A stretch of 64,000 nucleotides of DNA, taken from DASXTC01 sp036505635 (GTDB taxonomy: Bacteria; Acidobacteriota; Polarisedimenticolia; JACPZX01; DASXTC01). Made by a program: the position numbers and the translations under genes. The DNA is taken from contig DASXTC010000081.1 in NCBI GenBank assembly GCA_036505635.1, forward strand, positions 23,600 through 87,599. Reading direction: 5' to 3'. Under the pieces are notes generated by a model. It searched no databases, was not told the DNA's origin, and was given only the letters and a program-made list of their open reading frames with translations. Positions 1 to 7,493 of the stretch are shown one piece after another (position 1 is the stretch's first letter; each line of letters begins with the position of its first letter).

Positions 1-2
1 TC

Positions 3-845
3 AAGAACGCCCAGGATGCGGGCGCCGTTGCGGTGTTGGTGGCGGATAACGTGGCGGGTGGCCCTCCCGCCGGTCTGGGTGGCGCGGACCCGACGATCAT
101 CATCCCGTCCGTGCGAATCACCCTGGCGGATGGCAACACGATCAAGGCTCAGCTCGCGAGCGGCGTGAACGTCTCCCTGCTTCTGGATCTTCTGGTCCGG
201 TCGGGGGCCGACCTCAACGATCGCGCGCTGTTGTACAGTCCCAATCCGGTCGTCGGCGGTTCGTCGATCTCTCACTGGGACACGATCGCCTTTCCGAACC
301 AGCTGATGGAGCCCAACATCAACCTCGACCTCACGCACAACGTCTCGGGCGTCGATCTGACCCTGGCGCTGATGCGGGACGTCGGTTGGTACCCCGACGC
401 GGACGTGGACGGCCTGTCGGACAGCACCGATAACTGTCCCGGCGTTGCGAACCCGGGCCAGGAGGACCACGAAGGAGACGGTCTGGGCGATATCTGCGAC
501 CTGGATGACGACAACGACGGCGTCGCGGACGTGTCGGACAGCTGCCCGCTGGACGTTCCCGAGCTCAACCTGGACGCGGACGGCAACGGCTGCACGGACA
601 CCTACGCGGGGCTCAGGGCCATCGTCGGTAGTTTGAACCTGAGCTCGAGCATCGTCAACGGCATGATGGCGAAGCTGAACCTCTCGGAAAGCGCCGCGGC
701 CGGTCAGAATCAGCTCCTGTGGATGAAGTTGCTGCGTGCCTTCATCCTGCAGGTCGAAGGCCAGCGCGGTAACGCCATCGACAACGCGACTGCAGATGTG
801 CTGGTCAATTATGCGGAGAACCTGATCGCACTGGGAATGAACTAG
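3..845 (+). CDS. Secreted PA-domain protein with thrombospondin type-3 repeats (3' part only)
   Basis: The reading frame is open from the window edge, so the N-terminus lies upstream; about 280 residues are visible. The first ~45 residues look like the end of a protease-associated (PA) domain, a lid or substrate-binding domain often found in secreted peptidases (NAQDAGAVAVLV, then IIIPSVRI). A segment with SHWD, LMEPNIN and ALMRDVGWY follows, the C-terminal signature seen in PA-containing secreted metalloprotease-like proteins. Then come Asp-rich calcium-binding loops (DADVDGLSDSTDNC, DDDNDGVADVSDSC), typical of thrombospondin type-3 repeats. The last ~75 residues are helical and resemble the FIMAH-type C-terminal domain of secreted proteins. 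Catalytic residues, if any, are outside the window. Family placement is by motif recognition. Confidence 0.75.
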   Translation, partial: KNAQDAGAVAVLVADNVAGGPPAGLGGADPTIIIPSVRITLADGNTIKAQLASGVNVSLLLDLLVRSGADLNDRALLYSPNPVVGGSSISHWDTIAFPNQLMEPNINLDLTHNVSGVDLTLALMRDVGWYPDADVDGLSDSTDNCPGVANPGQEDHEGDGLGDICDLDDDNDGVADVSDSCPLDVPELNLDADGNGCTDTYAGLRAIVGSLNLSSSIVNGMMAKLNLSESAAAGQNQLLWMKLLRAFILQVEGQRGNAIDNATADVLVNYAENLIALGMN

Positions 846-858
846 CCTTTGAACCGGG

Positions 859-900
859 CGCGACCCCCAGGGCTCCTCGAGAGGGCTGGGGGTCGCGTTT
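859..900 (+). terminator. Intrinsic terminator after the PA-domain gene
   Basis: A perfect 12-bp stem (859-870 pairing with 886-897) with a 15-nt loop is followed directly by TTT. It begins 13 bases after the stop codon of the PA-domain gene. The T tract is short, so some read-through is possible. Confidence 0.75.
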
Positions 901-981
901 CCATCCCTTGCCGGCGCGGTCCCCTTGATGCCCGCATCCTAATCTTGGGAAAGAATCGCGAATCACTTAGTGAGGGCTACA

Positions 982-1359
982 ATGCCACAGTTTCACGGCC
1001 CGATTGGCGGCGCCAAGTTCGGGATCATGAACAACGATCAGATCAAGGCGATGCTGCTCGCGAAATACCCATACAAGTCCAACAAGCAGTTCGAGAGCTC
1101 CCTGAGCACCTGCATCAACCACGTGCAGTCGGACGCCGGGACCGCCACGGGCGACAATCTCTACGACGGTCTGCCCATTTACCACACCTCGATGGGGGCG
1201 GGAGAGAACAGCGGCTGCACCCTCTTCTACGGCAAGCGGCCGGGCAACGTCGCCAAGGTGGTCGGGATGGGGTATCACGTCGGGGCACAGACCTACAAGG
1301 TCGTCTGGGTCGAGGGCAAGTGGACCATCGTCGGCAGCTCCCTCACTCTGGATAAGTAA
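982..1359 (+). CDS. Small protein of unknown function
   Basis: This encodes 125 residues from the ATG at 982; an in-frame GTG lies four codons upstream. I do not recognise the family. The protein is Gly-rich at its N-terminus (HGPIGGAKFG) with no signal peptide or membrane segment. A helical stretch follows (NNDQIKAMLLAKYP), and the second half looks like alternating beta strands (GCTLFYGKR, VVGMGYHVG, YKVVWVEGKWTIVG). It contains two cysteines. It stands alone between the terminator of the PA-domain gene and the histidine kinase gene. The ribosome site is weak (GAGGG just upstream). The composition looks like a real folded protein rather than a shadow frame. Confidence 0.6.
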   Translation: MPQFHGPIGGAKFGIMNNDQIKAMLLAKYPYKSNKQFESSLSTCINHVQSDAGTATGDNLYDGLPIYHTSMGAGENSGCTLFYGKRPGNVAKVVGMGYHVGAQTYKVVWVEGKWTIVGSSLTLDK

Positions 1360-1550
1360 GGGTTCAGGCCCGGCCCCGGTCCCGCTGGCTCCCCTCCTTG
1401 CCGGTCCTCCTCGCGTGAAAGCCCGATCCGGCCGGAGTGCGCATCACGCGCGGCCTTTCCCCATCATAGCGAGCCTCGAATGTTCCGCTGGACCTGACAA
1501 TAGCTCATCAGCTAGAATAAGCGCGATCTCGACTCCAGCCGTGGTGCTGT

Positions 1551-3806
1551 ATGTTGCACAAGGACCCTCCGCAGACTCCAGCGTCCCCCCGAGCCGCTTC
1601 CCCGTGGGAAAAGCAACAGAGGTTCCTCGCCGGGCCCCTTGTGACCCTCGCCGTCCTCCTGATGGCTCACTACTTTTCCCTCGTCCCGCCGCGAGTCCCC
1701 AACCCGAGCGCCATCTACATCCTGGCGGTGATCTTCGCTGCGTTCGTGGGAGGCGTGGTGCCGGGCCTCGTCAGCGCCGGCATGACGCTGGCATGGGCGG
1801 CGCTGATCTATCAGGAGCCGGGGTCGTTCCTCCACTTCTCGGAGGAGAACCAGAGCCGGATGCTCCTGCTGGCGCTCACGACCCCCTCCGCGGCCCTCCT
1901 CGTCGGGGTCTTGAGGACACGTCTGGAGCGGGAGGTGCAGGGGCGGACGGCCGCGCGGGCGATGGACCACGCGCAGGACCTGCTTCAAAGCCTCGACGCG
2001 ATCGTCTGGGAAGCGGACGCCCTGACATGGCGAATCAACTTCGTGAGCCGCCGGGCGGAAGCGATACTCGGATACCCGGTCCAAGCCTGGCTGGACGATC
2101 CCGATTTCTGGGTAAAGCACATCCATCCCGAGGATCGGGAACGGTGCGAAGCCTTCTGCCGGGAGGCGACGGCCCGTCGTGCGGACCACGAGCTCGAATA
2201 CCGCTTTCGTGCCGCCGACGGTCGGATCGTCTGGCTGAGGGACGTCGTGCGGGTGATCACGGACGCGGAAGGCCATCCCAGGCGACTTTGCGGCGTGATG
2301 GTCGACGTGACGCGCAGCAGGCAGGCCCAGGATGTGGCGCGCCGGATCGAGTCGGAGCTGCACGCCGTCTTCGACGCCGCGCTGGACGCGATCTTCATCC
2401 TGGATGACAATCGCACCTTCATCGACGTGAATCCCGCCGGCTGCGCGATGCTGGGCCTCACGCGCGACGGGATCCTGGGCCGGCCGATGAGCGACTTCGT
2501 CGCGACCGCCGGCGCCAGTGACGATCTGTGGCGCCATTTCCTGAAGCGAGGGTCGATGATCGGCCAGATGACCCTGCGCCTCGAGGACGGCACCAGGAAG
2601 GAGGTCGAGTACGCGGCACGAGCCAACTTCTCTCCGGGATGTCATGTCTCGATTCTGAGGGACCTTACCCCGCGCAAGAAACTCGAGGAGCAGCTCCTCC
2701 AGTCGCAGAAGCTGGAGGCAATTGGCCGTGTCGCGGGGCACGTCGCCCACGACTTCAAGAACCTGCTGACGGTGATCCGGGGATACTGCGAGGTGCTCCA
2801 GGACCGTCTCGGGCCCGACCACTCCGCCCGCGAGGAGATCGGGGAGGTGCTCAGGGCCGCCGGCCGCGCCTCCGACCTGATCCATCGCCTGCTCGTCTTC
2901 AGCCGGAGGCAGGCGATCGAGCCTAAACCAGTCGATCTCAACGCCGAGCTTGCGTCCATGGAGCGGGTCCTCCGCCAGGTCCTGGGTGAAAGAAACCGGC
3001 TGGTCGCCCTTCCCGGGTCGGCCCTTCCGAGCGTCCACGCGGATCCGGAGGGGCTGCACCAGCTCGTCATGAACCTGGTCACGAACGCCCGCGACGCGAT
3101 GCCGGATGGCGGCACGCTCACCATCGAGACCGCCTCCATCGAGGACCCGCCGGCCAGCCCGGGCACCTGGGTGAGCCTCGTAGTCCGCGACACCGGCCAC
3201 GGCATGGATCCCCGTACACGCGCGCATATCTTCGAGCCGTTTTTCACGACGAAGGGAGCCGCCGGCGGCACGGGGCTGGGTCTTTCGTCGGCCTACGGCT
3301 TCGTCACGCAGATCGGCGGCAAGATCCAGGTCGACAGCGAGCCGGGGCGCGGCTCCACCTTCAGCGTCCTGCTTCGTCCGGCCGGGAGGGCCGCAGAGAT
3401 GGCGGGGCGTGCCATGCCTGAGCCGGCGCGCGCTGCCACCTTCACGATCCTCGTCGTCGATGACGAGCCGGTGATCCTCGATCTGGCGACCAGGAGCCTG
3501 GAGCCCCACGGCTACCACGTTCTGCGGGCGTCCCACCCCGATGAGGCCCTGCGCCTCGGTACGCAGCATGACGGACCCATCCATCTGCTGCTCACCGACA
3601 TCGTGCTGCCGCGCATGAACGGCCGGGAGCTCGCCGCGGCCCTCGCGCGCCAGCGCTCCGAGACCAAGATCATGTTCATGTCCGGGGTCGAGAGGGAAGC
3701 GGTGCTGCCAGCCGACCTGCCCGTCCGGGGACTCCGGTTTCTCCCCAAGCCCTTCACGCCCGACGACCTCGTGCAGAGCGTGCGAGAGATCCTCGAGGCC
3801 GCCTGA
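1551..3806 (+). CDS. Membrane hybrid sensor histidine kinase with two PAS domains and a receiver
   Basis: This 751-residue protein is a membrane-bound sensor kinase with its own receiver domain. Three or four hydrophobic segments lie at about residues 27-46, 54-87 and 104-121, resembling an integral-membrane sensor module. Two PAS domains follow at about 145-255 and 265-372. The HisKA domain has the phospho-acceptor His400 in AHDFKNLL, where most relatives have HDFNNLL. The ATPase domain shows the N box (NLVTNARDAMPDGG), G1 (DTGHGMDP), the F box (FEPFFTTK) and G2 (GTGLGLS). The C-terminal receiver (~631-750) carries the acidic DDE, phospho-acceptor Asp683 in LLTDIVLP and Lys733 in PKPF. No output regulator lies nearby, so its target is unknown. 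Confidence 0.93.
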   Translation: MLHKDPPQTPASPRAASPWEKQQRFLAGPLVTLAVLLMAHYFSLVPPRVPNPSAIYILAVIFAAFVGGVVPGLVSAGMTLAWAALIYQEPGSFLHFSEENQSRMLLLALTTPSAALLVGVLRTRLEREVQGRTAARAMDHAQDLLQSLDAIVWEADALTWRINFVSRRAEAILGYPVQAWLDDPDFWVKHIHPEDRERCEAFCREATARRADHELEYRFRAADGRIVWLRDVVRVITDAEGHPRRLCGVMVDVTRSRQAQDVARRIESELHAVFDAALDAIFILDDNRTFIDVNPAGCAMLGLTRDGILGRPMSDFVATAGASDDLWRHFLKRGSMIGQMTLRLEDGTRKEVEYAARANFSPGCHVSILRDLTPRKKLEEQLLQSQKLEAIGRVAGHVAHDFKNLLTVIRGYCEVLQDRLGPDHSAREEIGEVLRAAGRASDLIHRLLVFSRRQAIEPKPVDLNAELASMERVLRQVLGERNRLVALPGSALPSVHADPEGLHQLVMNLVTNARDAMPDGGTLTIETASIEDPPASPGTWVSLVVRDTGHGMDPRTRAHIFEPFFTTKGAAGGTGLGLSSAYGFVTQIGGKIQVDSEPGRGSTFSVLLRPAGRAAEMAGRAMPEPARAATFTILVVDDEPVILDLATRSLEPHGYHVLRASHPDEALRLGTQHDGPIHLLLTDIVLPRMNGRELAAALARQRSETKIMFMSGVEREAVLPADLPVRGLRFLPKPFTPDDLVQSVREILEAA

Positions 3807-3876
3807 GAATCCACATTCCGCCTCACGCTCCCCGTTCCGGTGCTATAGTCACCGCGCCTGGGAATAGGAGAGCTCC

Positions 3877-4533
3877 TTGCCACCGACCTTTTCGCGTCTC
3901 TTCGCCGCGATCCGCGACCACCTCGGCCTCAACATCTCCGGGATCGATACTCGGCTGGCGCGGAGGATGTTCATCAAGGACGCCTCGGTGCGACGCTGCG
4001 ACGGGGCCTGCTGCCGCGGCGGCACGACCGTGTCGATCGAGGAGCGTGACAGGATCCTGGCGCACGCCGGCCTGGTGGGCGAGGCGATGACATCGCGCGT
4101 CCGGCGCGCCCCCGCCCGCTGGTTCGACCGGAGAACGGTGCGTGACGACGATTTCACCGCGGGCCGGAGCACCGACACGCGCGTCGTGGACGGCGCCTGC
4201 GTCTTCTACCGCCGGGACGGCCTTTGCGCGCTCCAGGTGGCGGGCGAGGCCAGCCTGGGCTCGCCTTACGCGCTCAAGCCCGCCCTCTGCCTGCTCTGGC
4301 CGCTGGTCGTCCAGGACCGGGAGCTGCAGGTCGGCTATGCCCGGTTCACGAAACGCCGCGAGTGCTGCGCGCCCGTCAGGAAGGGGGACAGGACGGTCCT
4401 CGAGGTCATCGTGCCGGACGAAACCCTCATCAGGACGATGGCCCTGCCGGAGAACTCGCGCGGCGGTGGACGGCCGGCCCTCTCAGCTACCGGAACCGGC
4501 ACCTCGAAGCTGGCTCGCCACCCCGAGAATTGA
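3877..4533 (+). CDS. Cys-cluster protein of the DUF3109/YkgJ type
   Basis: This encodes 218 residues. The start is TTG at 3877, chosen because AGGAGAG lies 5 bases upstream and no ATG fits. The N-terminal cluster CDGACCRGGTTVSIEERDR and later cysteines (GACVFY, GLCALQ, KPALCLLWPL, KRRECCAP) match the pattern of the DUF3109/YkgJ group, which are presumed metal-binding proteins of unknown biochemical role. It has no signal peptide and is probably cytoplasmic. Its last 51 bases overlap the 3' end of the convergent thioredoxin-like gene. The family call is by Cys pattern; function is not known. Confidence 0.75.
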   Translation: MPPTFSRLFAAIRDHLGLNISGIDTRLARRMFIKDASVRRCDGACCRGGTTVSIEERDRILAHAGLVGEAMTSRVRRAPARWFDRRTVRDDDFTAGRSTDTRVVDGACVFYRRDGLCALQVAGEASLGSPYALKPALCLLWPLVVQDRELQVGYARFTKRRECCAPVRKGDRTVLEVIVPDETLIRTMALPENSRGGGRPALSATGTGTSKLARHPEN

Positions 4534-5580
4534 CCTCAGCTTCGCTGAGAAGATCGGCAGGAAGTTCACCTCCCCCGTGGTGTAGACCGAGTCGATCTTC
4601 CCGTCGGGCCTGATGAAGAAGAGCGTCGGCGTCGATACCACCTTGTACAGCTCGGTGACCCGTCGTCCTTCGTCCTCGAGCACGGGGAAGGTCATCCCGT
4701 GGGCCCGGATCGTGTCCTCGGCGTTGCGGACCTCGTCGGCGTTCTTCAGAGCGGTGACCGACACGATGTCGAGCCACTTGCCGTAGGTCCTGTAGCCGGC
4801 CACGATTCCTGGCATCGCCGTCTTGCAGTGCTTGCAGTTGGGATGCCAGAACATGACCACGGTGATCTTCTTTTCCTTCGAGTTGCGGTCGATCACCTCC
4901 GAGAGCTTGAGTCGCTCGGTGCTCTTGAGCTTCCGGAGCATGAAGTCGGGATAGGTTCCGCCCGTCAGCTCGTTGGCCGGGTAGTAGCGGGGGAGCTTGC
5001 CGATGGTGGGGATCTGCCGGCCCAGCGCGGCGTCGCGGATCGCCTGGCGCACCGTCAGGCCCGGCGCCACCTGCTGGCCGAGGCTCCGGGCGTCAGGGAT
5101 CCGCAGAACGCCGGCGGCATCGATGACGCTGATGCTCGGCGCGCTGGTCACTCCCAGGGCGTCCCCCAGGGTGAAGCCTTCCTCGATGATCAGCGGAAGG
5201 GTCACCCCCAGCAACGACTGCCGGCCGGACGCGGCCGCCACGCTCACCTTGCCGCCGATCTTCACGACCCCGAAGAAGTCGACCTTGCCCTTCAAGTCCC
5301 CCTCGGCCAGCTCCTGCAGGCTCAGCAGCCCCTCCTCGCCCAGCGGCTCGCCCGCCGCGAAATAGCAGATGACCACCGGCCGCCGCCCCAGCGATGCCGC
5401 CAGAGTGATCTCATGTGGGGTCTTGTCGTCGGGCATGAGCGCCATGACCTTCATGGGCGTGAAGCGGCTCCCCGGCTCGACGCGAGTGCTCGGCCCGGAC
5501 CCCCTCGCGACGCGCCCCACGCCGGCCAGCGCCAGGGCCGCGCAGATGACCGCCGAGATCAGAACTCGCAGACGTCGCAT
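4483..5580 (-). CDS. Periplasmic TlpA-like protein with two thioredoxin-type domains
   Basis: The protein has 365 residues from the ATG at 5580, the start that yields a clean signal peptide (RRLRVLISAVICAALALAGVG). Residues ~35-190 form a first AhpC/thioredoxin-like domain without a CxxC pair. Residues ~205-350 form a second domain with CKHC (Cys249, Cys252) in FWHPNCKHCKTAMP and a TPTLFF segment containing the cis-proline, as in TlpA/ResA thiol-disulphide oxidoreductases. It overlaps by 22 bases the end of the DsbA-cytochrome gene, so the two are co-transcribed and probably act together in the periplasm, for example on haem-site or substrate thiols; that pairing is inference. Its 3' end overlaps the opposite-strand gene by 51 bases. 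Confidence 0.85.
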   Translation of the reverse strand: MRRLRVLISAVICAALALAGVGRVARGSGPSTRVEPGSRFTPMKVMALMPDDKTPHEITLAASLGRRPVVICYFAAGEPLGEEGLLSLQELAEGDLKGKVDFFGVVKIGGKVSVAAASGRQSLLGVTLPLIIEEGFTLGDALGVTSAPSISVIDAAGVLRIPDARSLGQQVAPGLTVRQAIRDAALGRQIPTIGKLPRYYPANELTGGTYPDFMLRKLKSTERLKLSEVIDRNSKEKKITVVMFWHPNCKHCKTAMPGIVAGYRTYGKWLDIVSVTALKNADEVRNAEDTIRAHGMTFPVLEDEGRRVTELYKVVSTPTLFFIRPDGKIDSVYTTGEVNFLPIFSAKLRSILGVASQLRGAGSGS

Positions 5581-7055
5581 GATTGGCTGTATCCCTTCAC
5601 CTTGAAATCGGACCGCTCGTGGCAGAGATGGCAGAACTCCTGCCTCGCCGTCTTCTCGTGCCTGGCGTGCCCCATGCGGTGGAACTCGTGGCACGACGAG
5701 CATCTCAGGTCCTGGCGTCCCTGCGTCACGGCACTTCGGATCAGCACCTTCTGGTGGATGTCGATCGGGTTGCCGGCCGCCTCCACGTTCGGGTCGAGCT
5801 GCGTCCAGTCAAAATGGTAGTCGGAGAAGAGGTCGCCGCCGGCCTGGTAATTGTACGGAAAGCTCAGACCTGTCCTGCCCGAGCGCCCTCCCTGCAGATG
5901 GCATGAGGCGCAGATGGCGGCCTCCTCGGAGGCCCGCAGCGGCGGAAACGCGATCATCTCCCCGCGTGTCTCGTACGCGCCGTGCCGTCCGGCCGGTCCG
6001 TGGCACGACTCGCATCCAACCCCCATCTCGCGTGACGTGAAATCGTCGGAGGAGAAACCCGTGGTGTGGCAGGCGGCGCACGATCTCTCCCAGACGAGGC
6101 TCTTCCAGTCGGTCTGGTGCAGGTTGATCCACTCGGCCGGCCCGACGTCATAGCGACACGGCAGCAGGAGGTGGCGCCCCGGCTCCGTCTCGGAAGGGAC
6201 CAAGAAGCGGCGCGCGTGGCGCTCGCCGAGGACGAATCGGGCTTCGTGATCGCCGCAAATCAGTGAACGGGCCAACAGGTCGCGCTCCGGCGCGGTGGGC
6301 TCGTGGACGGTGCGGGCGTGGAGGGATTCCTTCCATTCGGCGTACTGGGTCGGGTGGCACTCCATGCAGCGCTCGGACCCTGCGAAGCCGGGCAGGCCCC
6401 CCGGCCGGACGGGTTGCGACCCGGGACCGACCGGCGCGACACCTCCCATCCGCGAGATGACTGACTTGAATGCGATGTAGCTTTGCGAACCCACGATGTA
6501 GCGTCCGAGGTACTTGCCGTCGGGCTGGCTGCGCCCGACGAAGAAGGTGGGACGCGAGGAGAGTCCCAGACCATAGGCGAACTTCAGATCGGCCACGATC
6601 CTGGGCCGGAACGCGTCGCCGTCGAGACACCTCGTGAAGGCGGCCGCGTCGAGCCCCAGCTCCGCGGCATATCGCGCGAGCTGCTGATCCCCCAGGGCTC
6701 CCACCTTTTCCCACAGGAGGTCGTGCATCTGCCAGTACTTGCCCTGCCTGCCCGCGCAGTGTGGCGACTCCGCCACGTTCGTGGAGCTGGCCTCCTCCAC
6801 GAGCGGGAAATCCACGAAGACGACCTTGGCCCTGCCCGGCTCGATGAACTCGCGGGTCAGGTTGGGCATGATGGTGAGGTTGAACTTCTCGCACGCGTGA
6901 CACTTGAAGTCGGAGAACTCGACGATCAGGACCGGAGCGGCGGCCGACCCGCGCACCTGGTACCGCGAGAGGTCGATCTGGAGGGAGACCTCCCCCTCGG
7001 GGGCCTGACCCCCGGCGGCGATAAGCGCGACAAGGACGAGGAGCACGGGCGCCAT
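5559..7055 (-). CDS. DsbA-like thioredoxin domain fused to a six-haem cytochrome c
   Basis: This 498-residue protein carries two modules. After a signal peptide (residues 1-16), residues ~30-200 are a DsbA/thioredoxin-4-like domain with active site CHAC (52-55) in EFSDFKCHACEKF and a cis-proline in SSRPTFF (Pro169). From residue 225 on it is a multihaem cytochrome with six CxxCH sites: CMECH 230, CAACH 326, CESCH 348, CASCH 382, CSSCH 452 and CHLCH 475. The order and spacing recall cytochrome c554-like proteins. It ends with CDVCEF, a CxxC without the haem His. The downstream gene is TlpA-like and overlaps it. The fusion suggests electron exchange between periplasmic dithiols and a haem chain; that function is inference. 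Confidence 0.88.
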   Translation of the reverse strand: MAPVLLVLVALIAAGGQAPEGEVSLQIDLSRYQVRGSAAAPVLIVEFSDFKCHACEKFNLTIMPNLTREFIEPGRAKVVFVDFPLVEEASSTNVAESPHCAGRQGKYWQMHDLLWEKVGALGDQQLARYAAELGLDAAAFTRCLDGDAFRPRIVADLKFAYGLGLSSRPTFFVGRSQPDGKYLGRYIVGSQSYIAFKSVISRMGGVAPVGPGSQPVRPGGLPGFAGSERCMECHPTQYAEWKESLHARTVHEPTAPERDLLARSLICGDHEARFVLGERHARRFLVPSETEPGRHLLLPCRYDVGPAEWINLHQTDWKSLVWERSCAACHTTGFSSDDFTSREMGVGCESCHGPAGRHGAYETRGEMIAFPPLRASEEAAICASCHLQGGRSGRTGLSFPYNYQAGGDLFSDYHFDWTQLDPNVEAAGNPIDIHQKVLIRSAVTQGRQDLRCSSCHEFHRMGHARHEKTARQEFCHLCHERSDFKVKGYSQSCDVCEF

Positions 7056-7114
7056 ACGGGTGACGCATCACCGGAAGAAGAAGTGCGGGGATTATAGGGA
7101 GGGCACCGGACAGC

Positions 7115-7151
7115 CGCAACGCGACCCGAGCCATTGCTCGGACACACTCCT
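7115..7151 (-). repeat. Solo end of the palindromic element found at 28070-28342
   Basis: These 37 bases match the reverse complement of 28070-28106 at 35 of 37 positions, and the outer 23 bases match the right end of the same element at 22 of 23. No second end is present nearby. It is either a remnant of a longer copy or an independent short copy. It lies between the DsbA-cytochrome start and the SRP RNA promoter. Confidence 0.8.
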
Positions 7152-7154
7152 TGG

Positions 7155-7184
7155 TTGACCCGCGCCGTCGGACGGGGGTATCCT
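7155..7184 (+). promoter_or_regulatory. Sigma-70-type promoter of the SRP RNA gene
   Basis: TTGACC at 7155-7160 and TATCCT at 7179-7184 are separated by 18 bases. Transcription would start near 7191, just ahead of the conserved SRP RNA sequence. Confidence 0.65.
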
Positions 7185-7194
7185 CGCCACGTTC

Positions 7195-7415
7195 CGGCTT
7201 TGGTCGTGCTAGGCGGGGAGCTAGCGGTGCCCTGTCACCTGCAATCCGCTACAGCAGGGCTGAATTCCCTTCCTGAGGGGAAGGCGGCGGCTGGATGGTG
7301 CGGCGGACCAACGGGCCCGAGCCCCGTGCACTGTGAATCCGTGAACCCCGTCAGGCCCGGAAGGGAGCAGCGGTAAGCGGACACTCGCAGGTGCCACGGG
7401 TCACCTTGAGCCCGG
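7195..7415 (+). ncRNA. ffs: Signal recognition particle RNA (large bacterial type)
   Basis: This is the RNA scaffold of the signal recognition particle, which binds Ffh and targets membrane proteins. The invariant SRP core is at about 7341-7380: CCCCGTCAGG, the GGAAG loop, then GGAGCAGCGGTAAG. The upstream part (GGGGAGCTAGCGGTGCCCTG and AATCCGCTACAGCAGGGCTGAATTCC) is the strongly conserved domain of the longer bacterial SRP RNAs. The ends are approximate: the 5' end is set by the promoter, and the 3' end by weak pairing of 7198-7211 with 7393-7412. The order SRP RNA, dnaX, ybaB, recR is conserved in many bacteria and supports the call. Confidence 0.92.
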
Positions 7416-7493
7416 CCGTGCGCGCCGCCCGTGCCGTGCGCGCTTCGATGAGGGGTGCACGACCACTCCCCCCTGAGCATTGAGGATCCTTAG

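Noticed and set aside
1490..1520. CTGACA and TAGAAT before the histidine kinase gene as a promoter
   Set aside because: The spacing is 13 bases, too short for a sigma-70 promoter.
1512..3584. 690-codon open frame on the minus strand
   Set aside because: It is the antisense of the hybrid histidine kinase, whose domains are unmistakable. At this GC content long shadow frames are expected.
7134..7480. Short open frames over the SRP RNA gene on both strands
   Set aside because: The region is conserved as RNA, and the frames are incidental.
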